Of a stretch of 64,000 nucleotides of DNA, positions 1-11,243 are shown one piece after another (the stretch's first letter is position 1; every line of letters begins with the position of its first letter). Source of the DNA: Niebla homalea (lineage: Eukaryota > Ascomycota > Lecanoromycetes > Lecanorales > Ramalinaceae); the NCBI GenBank assembly GCA_019925105.1, contig JAHGAU010000017.1, forward strand, positions 310,001 to 374,000, in the 5' to 3' direction. A model generated the notes under the pieces. It was not told the origin of the DNA. It saw only the letters and a list, made by a program, of their open reading frames with translations, and did no database searches. The translations under genes were made by a program, and so were the position numbers.

Positions 1-509
1 TTCCTCAGCGGCACGACGTCGGTACCGACAAAGGTGCTGATGCTGTTCAACCCTCCACCACCTAGGCCTGCGAATACCCGCCCCAGCACGACAACCCAGG
101 CCTGCTTTGCGACTGCGGATAGCCCATTGCCCACCGCGAAGAGGAAGAGACACCAGAGAAAGCCAGAGCGACGGCCGAAGATATCGGTGACTTTACCGGA
201 AAGCGGTTGCACGATGGTGAGGGCAATAAGATATGCTGAGGCGAGGGTGGGGATGAGTGACGAAGGAGGTGCAGAGCTGGATGTTGCGAGCGAGGAAGAG
301 ATGGCCAGTGCGAGGGTGGAGGTGATGGTGGAGTCGAGGGCAGCAAGAAAGGAGCCGATCCAGGTGAGGAGGATGACGGTGATGAGATGGGCGCGAGTGA
401 TGTTCTTGGTGTCGATAGGGTAGGGATGGTTAGGAGATGGGGCGGGCGAAGAGGGTTTGGTGGGGAGAAGCAGAGAGGTCTCGGTAGGAGAAGGTGAGAT
501 CTGCTGCAT
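1..509 (-). CDS. MFS transporter, 14-span drug/basic amino acid type (5' end only)
   Basis: The reading frame runs off the left edge of the window, so only about 169 N-terminal residues are present. The start codon is the ATG whose complement is at 507-509. It opens a short Ser/Pro-rich cytosolic tail, followed by a first membrane span containing SFLAALDSTITSTLALAIS. A span near LIPTLASAYLIALTIVQPL then leads into the classic MFS loop motif GKVTDIFGRRSGFLW, and next comes GRVFAGLGGGGLNSIS. The order and the DVVPLR end match the DHA2-like family, proton antiporters for drugs or vacuolar basic amino acids. The substrate cannot be read from this part. Family call is firm; function within the family is open. 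Confidence 0.85.
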   Translation of the reverse strand, partial: MQQISPSPTETSLLLPTKPSSPAPSPNHPYPIDTKNITRAHLITVILLTWIGSFLAALDSTITSTLALAISSSLATSSSAPPSSLIPTLASAYLIALTIVQPLSGKVTDIFGRRSGFLWCLFLFAVGNGLSAVAKQAWVVVLGRVFAGLGGGGLNSISTFVGTDVVPLR

Positions 510-579
510 GGTGCCAGGAACGATGGGCGTTGGGTCGTGAAATTGATCTGATGGTATAGGACTCTTCCTCCAGCGGGGA

Positions 580-1055
580 TCATAGATGTTGGTTTGGCAA
601 AACATCATTGCTTACAGTAAGAGCTTCAAGGGAGTCGAACATACCCATTGTTCTTTGCCATAGGTTTGTGATGAAGGCGTTGGCTGGACTGTCCAAGGGG
701 ATGAGCTCTATTTGTTCAGCCTGATGCCTACCGAGCTGGGCCGAGTCCACGAACGTGTCCGGTGTTGACGCTGGCAGCCGGCCGTTGACCGTGCGCAAAA
801 ATCCAAGCAGCCTTTCTTCACCCTTTTCCTTGCGTGTGAATGCCGAGACCTTGCTTATCCGATCCTGAACTACTGAGCGCAGATCTGGAGTCTTCCATCG
901 TGCCTGCCACGATTGATGATATTTTGCTTGCCGAAATACATCATCTGTCAACTACCACCATAGCCTGCCAGACTCTCCGTCCAAGCTTGCTTCTCTCGGA
1001 GCAAAGTTTTTGAAAGAAGTGACCCAGAGTACAAAGCCTGCATTGTCAACGGCAT
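580..1055 (-). pseudogene. Unidentified coding remnant with an apparent frame break
   Basis: An open stretch of 123 codons (580-951) reads like protein, with segments such as SVVQDRISKVSAFTRKEK and SPANAFITNLWQRTMGMFD, but has no ATG. Just upstream, a second frame opens at an ATG (complement 1053-1055) and runs MQALYSGSLLSKTLLREKQ before stopping near 953. The two frames abut with no intron long enough to join them. The simplest reading is one small gene broken by a frameshift. The alternative is that the first frame is an internal exon whose acceptor is the CAG near 947. I do not recognise the family, and a chance ORF is possible. Confidence 0.3.
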
Positions 1056-1523
1056 TTTTGGAACATCGCTAATGGATTGCCAGATGCAGACTATTGCACT
1101 TCTTTACTGGAAATTGGAAAGCAAGCATAGAAGACCGCAAGCGAATAGGGAAATCTTCCCCACATTGGCTGAGATAGCCCACACAAACGGACCTACCTTA
1201 AACTATGAGAGTAGAGATTCATGATACAGGTGATTTGACCAAAACAGAACAACACCAAATCGGCAACTTGGGCGTAATTGGTGCAACGGTCAAGAACCAT
1301 GGGGTTGATCACAGCCGATTGGCAATTGGGTTGTGCCTGAGTCACGACGATCTCTGATGCAATGCCAAGCCTCACGTTCGTATCCCCGCCATCCAATTTC
1401 CGCCCTTCCTTTTCCAGCCACGACTTCCCATCGCGAACGTCTCACCACCTATCATCATCACTTTGCCACAACTTTCTGCATCAAACTCCATTCCCACTCC
1501 ACACGAAAACTCTATACCCGAAA

Positions 1524-1985
1524 ATGATGATGATGATGCTCCCCACCCTCCCCACCATCCTCCTCACCCTCCTCTCCTCGGGCCCCTTACTCTTCGCCCA
1601 CTCCTTCCAGACCGAATACACCGTCAAGAACAGCTGCTCCCGCCCGACCCAGCGCGGCGACAGCATCTCCGTGCACTACCGCGGCACCCTCGAGGCCAGC
1701 GGCAAGGAGTTCGATTCCTCGTACTCGCGCTCCTCGCCGCTGACCTTCACGGTCGGGCAGGGCCAGGTGATTAAAGGGTGGGATGAGGGGCTCCTGGACA
1801 TGTGCCCGGGGGACAAGCGGAAGCTGACCATCCCGCCCGAGGAAGGGTATGGCGAGAGCGGGATGGGGCCGATCCCGCCCAAGGCGGTGTTGGTGTTTGA
1901 GACGGAGCTGGTGGGGATTGATGGGGTGGTGCAGGAGGGAGGGGAGAGCGGGAAGGGGGAGGGGGTGGATAAGGAGGAGTTGTGA
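1524..1985 (+). CDS. FKBP2: FKBP-type peptidyl-prolyl cis-trans isomerase, ER form (FKBP2-like)
   Basis: Product of 153 residues that isomerises prolyl bonds in the secretory pathway. I chose the ATG at 1524 because it opens a run of Met followed by a hydrophobic leader (TLPTILLTLLSSGPLLFAHS) that looks like a signal peptide. A longer in-frame ORF begins at 1362, but its extra residues look like untranslated leader. The FKBP fold follows: SVHYRGTLEASGKEFDSSY, then GQVIKGWDEGL and GDKRKLTIPPEEGYGESG, all typical of FKBP2. The C-terminus ends KEEL, which resembles K/HDEL-type ER-retention signals (inference). There is no intron in the coding part. It converges on the NMT gene with about 240 bp between stop codons. 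Confidence 0.92.
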   Translation: MMMMMLPTLPTILLTLLSSGPLLFAHSFQTEYTVKNSCSRPTQRGDSISVHYRGTLEASGKEFDSSYSRSSPLTFTVGQGQVIKGWDEGLLDMCPGDKRKLTIPPEEGYGESGMGPIPPKAVLVFETELVGIDGVVQEGGESGKGEGVDKEEL

Positions 1986-2224
1986 GTATGTTTGAATGCA
2001 TCAATGAGTGAGGGACGGGGGCAGTGGAGGAATGAAAAGGGGCGAGGGCTAACAATGTATGCGGCGATCTAGGTTTGCGGAGGAAGGGCTACACAGTAGT
2101 GGATGGTGGTTCAGCCGGACAATGGGGGTATGGATGTTTGGGATACTGTTGGTGCTGTGTGGACTGGCGATGTGCAATTGGCGGGCATTGAGGTTCTTGT
2201 ATGTGGATTTGGAACAGAAGTTCG

Positions 2225-4228
2225 TTAGAGCTGTGGATCGGCGGTAGCAATGTTAGCAGGGAATCGTCTGAAAAAAACCGGATGAAATTGGAAAGGAACT
2301 TTCATACGAACCATGACTACTCCCACCCCTCCTCGTTTCGAGGCATCGACATTGTTCTTGGAGTCGACCCCACCCGCCATTTGCGCCGTGCGGTAGTTGT
2401 AGAGGTAGTAGTGCAGCTGGCCGTCTCCACTGCCAAATTTCAGCTGTTCTAGGAAGAGCGGGTTGTCGAGCAGGGTGAGGGCATTGAAGACGTCAAAATT
2501 GAACTGCCATCTGGTTGAGCTGTGCTTGATCATGAAAGGTGAATGAGAGTATTCCTCACCTTCTTTGCAAGGATCAGAGCATCATTCATCAACATGTTCA
2601 ATCGCTCCCTCAAGCCCTTTTCATTCTCGATAAACGCTGTTTCTGTCGCATAGTAGAATTGATACGCTGCCCTCACAGTCTCATGCTTCTGATTTCCAAT
2701 GACAGACGACTCGAGGCAGTAGAAGGAAAAGAAATCGGTGATCTTGTGCGTCGATGGGTCTTCAACAACGTACGTCCAGACTACCTGTTCAATAGCCTTG
2801 TCATCATGCAGCATCCAGTGCCTCACCTCCTCCTCGGAGAACTGGGGTGCCATGGCGAAACGATTAAGGTACCTTTCCAGTAGGTCTAATACTACAGGTA
2901 TATCCTTTGCCTCCATGACGCGCAATCCGGGTGTGGCCGTAGCACTGGAGAGATGGTATTTCGTGATCTGCCTAGCCTTGGTTGAATTGTGAGGTAATGG
3001 TGAGAAGCCCACTTCATACAACTTTAACCAGTCCAGACTTCGGTGAAAGTAGCGACATGAGGCGACAGGTGTCGGCAGCGTTACACCACCTGTGTAGATT
3101 GCTTGATAGATACCTAAGATGTAGCAGCGGCGAGTGATTTCTGAGATGAGAGTAGGGGCAAGACGTTTGGAGCGGAGTTTCTTGTGGACACACATGAAGT
3201 TGATTTCAGTGCATGTAACGACATTGGAGCGGACGCGCAGCTCGACAGGGACGCCGGAGATGAAGGCGACGAGTTTCTGAGATTTGGTAGCTCGCACGCC
3301 GACATGCCATTCTTTACGCCAGCCGGGCGATTTGAGTGCCCTAGGAGTATCTGTAAGTCAATGTTAAAGCCTTGTATGCTCGTGAAAGCGTACCAATTGA
3401 GAAAGGAGGCAGAGTAGTTGAATCTGAATTGTCCGTCGTCGTCCTCAACATAGTGGCCTTCGAGCAGCTGCTGGACTTCATTCAGCTGCAGAGGATATCA
3501 GCTTTCTGCGACCTCCTCGTCCGATTTGAGCGAGTTTCTACCTGCCCATCATCCATCAAATCCATCGTGACCCACTCGAAACCCTGCAGCATGGGCGGCG
3601 GCTCCTTTGGCACTTTATCCGGATCGATGACCTTAATAGGCCCCTCCTCGACCCGCCCAGCCTCATCTAGACACCTCCTTCAGCATGCCACATCTTTCCG
3701 AAAGCGATGACAAGACTGACCGAATCTGGGCACCGGCTGAGTCTGCCAGAATCTGTACGAGGCCATATCCTTCTGATTCTTCGTGCCCACGCTCTGATTT
3801 TATATCAGTATAATCTTTTCCACTACTGCTGATGCCTGGTATGCCAGGGTCTACTGAGCGCATACCATTCCCGTCATCAAATCGGAAAGGTCCAACTTCT
3901 TCAGCTTCTCCGCCGCAGCCTCTTTGTCCAAGCCCGCGACCTCACCCTTTAGAGAGGGGTTCATCGACAATATCTGGTCCACCATTCCGGCTGTAACGCC
4001 ATTCGAGGTGCTCGAGGAAGCACCAGCACCATCTTTGCCCGTCAGAGCCGCTTTCAACTTTTGTCTTTTCGACTTCTTCTTCTTGTCCGAGGCTGCGGCC
4101 GCGGGGTTCTCTGCGTCCTCTCCTTCATGCTCGTCTGATGCGGATTCATCCTGGGCTGTTGGGTTGATGGCGGAGGCTACGATGTCCTTGTTGAGGTCTG
4201 GGTCTGCAATCTTGGATTCCTCTGCCAT
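2225..4228 (-). CDS. NMT1: Glycylpeptide N-tetradecanoyltransferase (N-myristoyltransferase)
   Basis: Transfers myristate from myristoyl-CoA to N-terminal glycine of target proteins. I read seven exons: 4228-3866, 3793-3721, 3666-3542, 3485-3394, 3340-2560, 2503-2312 and 2230-2225, giving 543 residues in frame. The N-terminal part is acidic and Lys-rich ([17 protein letters not shown]). Family landmarks follow: [65 protein letters not shown], and near the end [20 protein letters not shown] and RGGVGVVM. The last exon encodes only Leu plus stop, giving the family's invariant GVGVVML end, whose free carboxylate serves as catalytic base in characterised NMTs. Introns are 53-81 nt. The adjoining Nbs1 gene lies upstream on the same strand. 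Confidence 0.95.
2231..2311 (-). other. Last intron of NMT1, 81 nt, in frame and without stops
   Basis: The donor is GTTCGT directly after the GVGVVM codons, the branch point is a perfect TGCTAAC (complement of 2252-2258), and the acceptor is CCACAG. The following exon is CTC TAA. The intron length is a multiple of three and has no stop, so retention would add 27 residues before the final Leu. Confidence 0.85.
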
Positions 4229-4872
4229 TTTGTTTCTATCATTGGGCTGAGGGTTTGAGGAGCAGTCGGAGCTTAAGCGGTCAAGGCTTTACACCGCATA
4301 GGTGGGCTGCAGATTTAGCGGCTTCAAATTCCTTCAGAATCCTTGGCACCATTTCTTGCGCTCGGCTCCTCTGATAGCCCTTTTAAAATCAGCAATGAAG
4401 AGTCAATTCCACTTTTGCTGTGAGACCTATAATTGTAACTCTAAGCTCAACAGACTCAATCAACGATTCTTGATTAGGTCACAATCATCCCAAGGTTTAC
4501 ATGTAGTACCTACTCCAATCTTAAGTATGGCTATACTGTCAGCGGAGCGCGAACAATCATGCCAAGGATTCTTAAGCAATTTGAAATCGCTAAATCAGGC
4601 ACGTGACTGCGCGCGGCGTGTTTCTTGGTGCGATTTGCCATGAAGAGAAGAGTTCACCATGGTGGCATAAGAGGGTAGGAAATTTTGAAAAGAGTTCCTA
4701 TTACTTCTATTAGCGATTCAGTATAGCCTGAAGCAATATCATCTCCTGTACTGATTTACATCGGACGTCGTTATGTCGAAAGCATTTCGCCTGTTCCTAT
4801 CCATATGTCTGCAATTTTCTTACGTAAAGCTACATCTTGCCAAATGCAATCGAACTCAGCCATGTGCTACCA
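4229..4872. other. Intergenic, upstream of NMT1 and downstream of Nbs1
   Basis: About 640 bp without a believable gene. It must hold the NMT1 promoter and the Nbs1 3' end. Short ORFs here show no family resemblance and no splice logic. Confidence 0.6.
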
Positions 4873-7255
4873 TTACCTTGCCCGCTTGCTGTACCGAAGA
4901 CGCACCTCATTATCCTCATCACTGTCATTGTCCGAATCCCTTGCCGCAGCGAACTTTTTTCTCTTCTTCGGTCCAGCAGGCGCATTCGGAGCTTGACTTC
5001 GTGCTCCAGGATTTTCTGTTAAAGCTTGTGAAGTCTTCGTGGTATGGCCGCTAATCCCTTGAGTCTGCTGCGTCCGGTCATGATGCCTCTCTGCACCATT
5101 CGTACCATCATCCACGAGAAGCTCCGCAGGGACTTCAGCCACATTGCTCTCTGCCGACACATATTGGAGTTGCTGTGATTGCGACTGTGTCCTGCGTTCC
5201 TTTTCTTTGCGCTTCCGTTTCGCTCCTTCGGGTTCCTTCTCGAACCAGTAGTCGTCACCGATGCCGTAGTCTTTGTTTTTGACTTCCTCCAAGGTGACGA
5301 TGACCCCGTGACCGCGGCGTGGCTGGGTGCCCTCTCCCCTCCGCCTAAACTTCTTGAAGTTCTTGCGTCCATTCCATCGTTCGTCCCATCGAGAACTCGA
5401 GCCATCATCTGCTTGACGTGCAGGCGTCTGACGCTCGGGTAGCGACATCTCTTCTACGACTGCAAGCTTCTTCATCTGATCTACCGTCATGCCATCCAGG
5501 ATATCCTTCAGGCTCTCCTCCTCAAATTTTGCGGCTTTCTCCTCTGCCTCTTTCTGTTGTCGCGCGACCTCCTTGATATTGATTGGCTTGGCCTTGGCCT
5601 TTTGCGTCGGCTTAGCCTGGGTCTCAGGCTCCTCGAATGATGCTAGTTGCGAGAGACCATTCTTCTCCATCTCAAGTTTTCGGCGTTTCATCTTGGTTGC
5701 GGTAGGCGCCAGCCGATCCATCAAATCTTCCGCATCTTCAGCATCTGATGAGGGGGCACGTCGTTTGCGTGGATTTTCCTCATGGCTTTCCTCGCGTGGC
5801 TGTATCATGTCAATTTCGTCAGAGTCGTCGTCGGGAAAGGAAGAGTGATGAGGTGCCATGGTTGCTTGTGACTTTGCTGCTGGTATAGATGATGCTGGCA
5901 TTGAGATGTCCTCGTCGTCATCGTCATCATCTTCAAAACCTTTGAACCGACTGACTATTGGGGCACGATCTCTATGGCTGGAAGAATCCTCCATCTTTGG
6001 CGGTGACGAGTGTTGATGAGCTGTAGTAGTACTTCGGGTGGCTGCATTGACACCTCCAGCTTGTGTGTCATCATCCTCGTTAGGAAGTAGTGGGCGTCTC
6101 AACATTGATGCATCGTTAGATAAGATAGCATCGAGGAACTCGCTCTGCTCAATCAAGCGATGATCTAGTGCTTGGGCGACTTCATAGTCAAGCCGAGCTG
6201 CCCACTCCTCGTATTTGCCTTTAGCCCGGAATTTCACGACCACAACACCTTTGCCTGCACTTCCGTCCTCAAACTCTCCAAGACCCTTCTCACCTGCTGC
6301 GCTCTTGACATACCTAACAATGTCTTTGGCGGTAGATTGTCCAGGCTCAAGTCGGCAGTGCAACGCTTTACCTCCTCCGTTCGAGATCGGTCCATGAAGC
6401 GTTTGATACTGGTCGATATCACAAAAGACAAATGTATATCCCTCAAACACCGACTCCCGGGCAGTGTTGGGTAAGAAATCTTTGGCAGCTCGTTCAGTCT
6501 TCTCCTTGCTCTTGTCTGGCAGGAACACGGACGCATCCGGCCAATGCGCATCGAAATCTTCCTCTAAGTTCGACAACGCTTCCTCTGAGTCTAAGTGTGT
6601 TGGCGCTACAGCCTCGACAATCTTGTTTACGTAGGCATCGGTGACAATGTATTTGCCATTTACCAGAGCCTGCAATCCCTTCGCGGTATTCCGCTTCCCA
6701 GCAATGACATGTGTAGTCGCTTCCCGGTCATACGCCAGTATGACTTTTACGTCAACGAATTCCAATCGCGAGCGATACCCCTCCAGCGGGTCTTTGCTGG
6801 CTTTGGTCTCCTTGGCGCTTAGCGAGAAGGTGAATACAACAGGCTCCCACTTGATCGTGAACTTTTCGGATGCTCGCCCCAACTTGAAGATGTGTTCATT
6901 GTTCTTGAGCACCCTACTCTCACCCTTGATCTTTTCGCCATCCAGCTCAGTTTGGAACTTGGTATCTTCATCTTTGATGGTAAGCTCGGATCTGGTGCGG
7001 ATATTGGAGCCGCTGCCGGGTTTCACTTGGGCGATCGTGATGGTGAGGTGCTGTCGCGAGACGGACTTGTGATTGATGGCGAAGGAGGATGCTGGACTGT
7101 CGAGCTTGGTTCGACCGAAGAGGTACTTCCTGCCTGGACGAAGCCATATTCTTCTATCTGTTGTTGAATGGTCAGCATGTCGTATTTGAAAGTTGGGTGA
7201 ATCGTAATCAAGGCTCACTATTCAGGCAATTGCCATCGCATTGGAGCACCCACAT
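4873..7255 (-). CDS. NBS1: Nbs1/Xrs2 subunit of the MRN/MRX DNA double-strand-break complex
   Basis: Sensor and scaffold subunit that recruits Mre11-Rad50 and the Tel1/ATM kinase to DNA breaks. Two exons (7255-7219 and 7157-4873, intron 61 nt) give 773 residues. The 37-nt first exon supplies the family start MWVLQCDGNCLNNRRIWLR; an ORF-only reading misses it and begins wrongly inside the intron. An FHA domain follows (RKYLFGRT, then SVSRQHLTI), then BRCT-like sequence with THVIAGKRNTAKGLQALV and GKYIVTDAYV. The middle is long, acidic and disordered, with poly-Asp and a basic PRKRRAPSS. Near the end, WNGRKNFKKFRRRG matches the Mre11-binding motif, and VRLRYSKRAR may be the Tel1-binding tail (inference). 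Confidence 0.93.
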
Positions 7256-7895
7256 CACTGAGGTGATGGTGAAAGAGATGAGCGACAGTGGAGACGCGAC
7301 TCAAGAGTTAAGAAACTATTTTCATGTCTTGGCACGAGCAAGGCGGATTTTGGCGGGGAACCCGCAGCGTCTGGGGAACAGCAGCCTAATAATTTTGAGA
7401 TTGGTGTACCATCTTGGCAGGCTGTTCTGCCACTAAAGCCCCTTTTACATCTAAATCCTAGCAACGTTTAATTTCCGTTTGGAACGCTTGACATATGACC
7501 ATGTTCCGGCATCTTGTTTGGGAATGGTCTCTACTTTCCTGTTCCTTTGCAAAATATTCTATTGTGTCGAGGTGAACTCGGGGGGAATTTGGCTATTTGG
7601 TGCCGGCCTATGTCATTAGAAGTTCAAGGTCTCTTGAGGGCTCTTCAGTCCACAACGCGAACCCTGCCAGTCGATGCCACGTTCCGATGCCTACCAGCCA
7701 TTGTTGAAAACATACATTGGCGAGCTATACATTCGCGCGGGAGGTTCCCCTTCTGAACTCGCCGCATAGGTTCAAAGCAGTGATAATTTGTGCTCTTCTG
7801 CCTTGTTTAGACTCACATAGAGTAAGAATTGGGATAGGCTCAGGGATCTAACCTTATAAAGCTTTGTATTCTCGAATTAAAATTCTCGCAAAGCA
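7256..7895. other. Intergenic, upstream of Nbs1
   Basis: About 640 bp carrying the Nbs1 promoter. I see no gene or repeat here. Confidence 0.5.
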
Positions 7896-8176
7896 TCACG
7901 CTCTATGCCTCTGGACCTTGGCATCATGTCCATCCCCTTCCATCTCACCCAAAAGTATCATGTCTGGCATGTACTCGATATTGAAGCGCTCGCAGTATTT
8001 GTGCATGACTTCGGCCAGATGATCGACGAAGTCGTTGGAGTTGATGACACAAATATTTGCCGCTTGTACCCTTACTGGAAAGACGAGGCGATCGCGACCG
8101 TACCCAGTGGGATGAAATATATGGCCAGGTTTTTGAAGAAGAGTGATTTGCCCCAGATAGTATGAAGCCAACGGTA
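7896..8176 (-). pseudogene. Unidentified coding remnant cut at its 5' side by a MITE
   Basis: A 90-odd-codon open frame reads plausibly as protein (QITLLQKPGHIFHPTGYGRD, then NDFVDHLAEVMHKYCERFNI). It continues to the edge of the inverted-repeat element that begins at 8177, and the ORF's apparent start lies inside that element's repeat. I do not recognise the family. It may be the tail of a gene interrupted by the insertion; sequence beyond the element at 8432 onward does not continue it obviously. A chance ORF is possible. Confidence 0.3.
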
Positions 8177-8428
8177 CGAGGGTCGGTGACAAAAGTCCCC
8201 GCCCACCGTAAAGGTTTCTCCGGCTGTATTTCGCTCAAAGTATTACCTTAGAACAGCCTCAGACTGCGTCAAAACCCTATAAAACTCGGGAATAAGAGTC
8301 TTCAAGTACTCAAGGCTCTCTGTGATTTTTTGTGTGATTTCTGAAGGCTTTTGTGGTGGTGAAGGACCGCGTTACTGGGGAGATTCCCCAGATTTGCGGT
8401 GGGCGGGGACTTTTGTCACCGACCCTCG
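8177..8428. mobile_element. MITE with 32-bp perfect terminal inverted repeats
   Basis: The left end reads CGAGGGTCGGTGACAAAAGT and continues CCCCGCCCACCG. The right end (8397-8428) is the exact reverse complement over 32 bp, followed by a further partial match. The element is 252 bp and has no coding potential. It is flanked by GTA on both sides (8174-8176 and 8429-8431), which is either a 3-bp target duplication or a TA duplication with a neighbouring match. This is a non-autonomous DNA transposon; the superfamily is not settled by the sequence. Confidence 0.85.
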
Positions 8429-10694
8429 GTAGTGCTTAGCAAAAGTTCGAAGTGGGTGGCACTAATGCAGGGGAGAATCTGATGATTTCAGAACTCAAGT
8501 AGGGAGTGTAGTCGAAACCGGAAGCAAAAGAAATGTTGAGCATTGATCCACCCATCCTGGAACATGAGACGAAGCGCACAAGGACATCGAGTTCAGATCA
8601 AGGATCTGCCTGCCTGCCCTCTTTCTTGATCTCCTTTATCACTTTATAATAAGTAGACTCGCTCAACCCACTTGCCAACCCCTGTTCCTCATTCAAGCTA
8701 CCCTTATACCGTGCAGATGTTCACTCGTGACCAAAGCAGAATGCTTCTACAAACGGCCCCATGCACGCAGGCAATCTCTACTGGTCGGCTCATCATCATC
8801 TTGCGCTCAGTAACTTATCACGTATGAAAACTCTAGATTAGGTATCTGCTTACCCGCAAGAAAGCAGTTGCTCATAAGCGCGAACGCGTAAGGAGAAAGA
8901 TGGGCGACCGGTCGTTCTTTGAGGCCATTGCGACGAAGACGAATCGAAATAGGGAATGAAACCTTATTGATATAATTGAACGCAGCAGAAGCTCTATCAT
9001 GTTGCTTTATAGAAGTAAGCACTCAATGTGTCAAAACGGTAGTGGTTAAAGGGCGCCTATGTTGAAACATGTTGTTTCAAACGCTCATTGCTGTCAAGCC
9101 TGGATAATCATGACTTATATCTTGAAGAGACATCCAACAATGCTGAAATGTGTACTACTTGCTCGAAGTCCAAAACTTAGGCAACCGCAATTTATGGACT
9201 TGGCCTAATGACCTGGCAATTGCCGTTTTCTGCCTTACTTCAGGACGGTTATGCGAAAGCCACGCACCTACCTCAGATTTTCATACGGTAGGTTTGTAAG
9301 CTCTTGCCCGTGGCAACATTGGTCTCGTCTGGTCTGATTGGGTCCTCATCGACGCTTGTGGTCCAGAGCAAAGTCTTGCAGGTGCAATGGGGCTTTCCAC
9401 CTTCATCCCGTACTAGCATATCCTTCAAAGGAGAGTCCACATTGTTGAGCACGAGTACTCCAAGGGATTTCTGTTTGGATCAAGCATAAGTAATTCAAAA
9501 ATAGTATTCCAAAAAGCTGACCTCTTATCCATTGTAGTCTGAGGAACATTCTTAATGTAATTCGTATCAATGGTAATCTCAGGTATCATTGGGCGCTGGC
9601 ACTGCTGAGGGCTGGGTTGAGAACGCCACAGCGTTGTCCAGCGTTGTCGAATGGATAATTGACTTCTAGAACGGAGCCGACAAGAATGAACTCTGTCGTG
9701 GCATTTGTCATGGCACCAGACGCGAGGGGTTCACCGAACTGCCGTCAACTTCGCCTTGAGAGGGTACCGAGATTCTGATTCTTTAACACCAATGCTCGAT
9801 CAGAAGGCTCGTACTGCTATTCTCCATGCACTCCTAGGTAGAGCCATCATAGGAAAATCGATCAAGGACGGGAGATGTAGAAAGTACGAATCATTTGACG
9901 CGACCGTTTCTACTGTTCAGGAGCCAGGTAGCGTTCTCTGTAGCGTCATCCATGTAAAGTATGATCTGTATTTGCTGCTCCCTGCATCATGCTTTGAGGA
10001 GCATTGCGCCTGCCCTCTGACTAGGACGCCGTAGCTCTACTCTTGTGTCCCAGCTTCCACCCCAACAACTGGACGGTCCATAGCAACGCGCGAGCGCGCC
10101 TTCTTTAAATTGGGAAGCCTTCGCCTCAAAACGAGTCTTGTCCCTTGTTCTTCTCCATTCTGCTTTCATCTTCAGACACTCATACTTTGGAGCAGCACAT
10201 CTTCCATCCTCTCAGCAGGACCATTCTCCGTTGATCCTTGCAAAATCTGTACATTTGTCAGTAGTACAGAGTCATCATTGATGTTTCCACAAACTCGATC
10301 GACTTACCACGCTTGTTCATGCGTGAGAGGGTTGTTTACTCAGGGCAGATTGCTAGCTCCACGACTCTATCATTGGCATCACTCGCCACCATGTTGACCG
10401 CCTTTGTTATTGTCACTGGAAGCGTCATCTATCCTTGCTACTGTCGCGACATGCTGCGACGTCTGCCTGTCTTCCTCAAGGACCTCAGCTACTATCAGCT
10501 TGCTGGCTGAATCACTCGAGGTGTGAGACTGCCCCTTGCAAGCTTCAAGCTTCTCATCATAGGTCTTTGTTCTATAGCTGACCTTATCGAGCAGGCCCAC
10601 TGTTTACCCACGGATCCCAAATATAAACCTCTGCTCCTCGTCTTCAATATGTCACTGCCGATTCGGCAGTCTTGGTTCGAGAGTCATAGTCCAA

Positions 10695-10815
10695 AAAAAG
10701 GTGCGTGAGAGTAATCTCAGCACTGTAAAGTCGCACCGGCGTCGAGCGGGCCGTCTTGGTCACGCTTCGGCGAGAGGCAATTCAACATTGCCTCACACGG
10801 TATACCCAATGATGA
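10695..10815 (+). repeat. Diverged direct repeat, copy 1
   Basis: It begins AAGGTGCGTGAGAGTAATCT and ends near TATACCCAATGATGATG. The same order of blocks (GAGTAATCTCAGCACT, GGCCGTCT-GGTC, GGCGAG-GGCAA, TACCCAATGAT) recurs about 550 bp downstream. Identity by eye is roughly 70 percent. Confidence 0.6.
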
Positions 10816-11243
10816 TGCCAGCTAGGCCCACCTAGCTAGATAGAGAGTCATATCTGAGCGTCATGCGTTGATGAAGACCCAGGCGTCTAGGGGAATGACT
10901 TACACCAATCTGAAGCAAACCCAGATTGGTGCGTGAATGGCGGTCCGTATGGGCTGACCACACGTCTCGTTATCTTCTAGGTCAACGTCCACTTGTCAAC
11001 GTGGCAGTGCAACGGATTTGGAGCACTCCTGACGGAGCGACAACTCATCTCGATTGCCTATCAAGCGAGATAGCCACTGAGCCAACCCAACATGGAACAT
11101 GCTAAGCAATTTGCCTATTACTGTAAGTGCAGACGGCCACCGCTCCTTGCGGAGCAACAGACGTGGTCCAAAGTGGCTAACCACCCATACCACCAACAGT
11201 AATCTCCCTTCGGGAAATTTGGAGGGACATCACGGCGTGATAT

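Noticed and set aside
2059..2247. Short plus-strand frame after FKBP2 with hydrophobic residues
   Set aside because: It overlaps the 3' end of NMT1 on the other strand and does not connect to FKBP2 by any intron.
11040..11100. tRNA-like A box (TGGCTCAGTGG) on the minus strand with a 5-bp stem
   Set aside because: The loop is 13 nt instead of 7 and there is no matching B box downstream; at best an old tRNA-derived relic.
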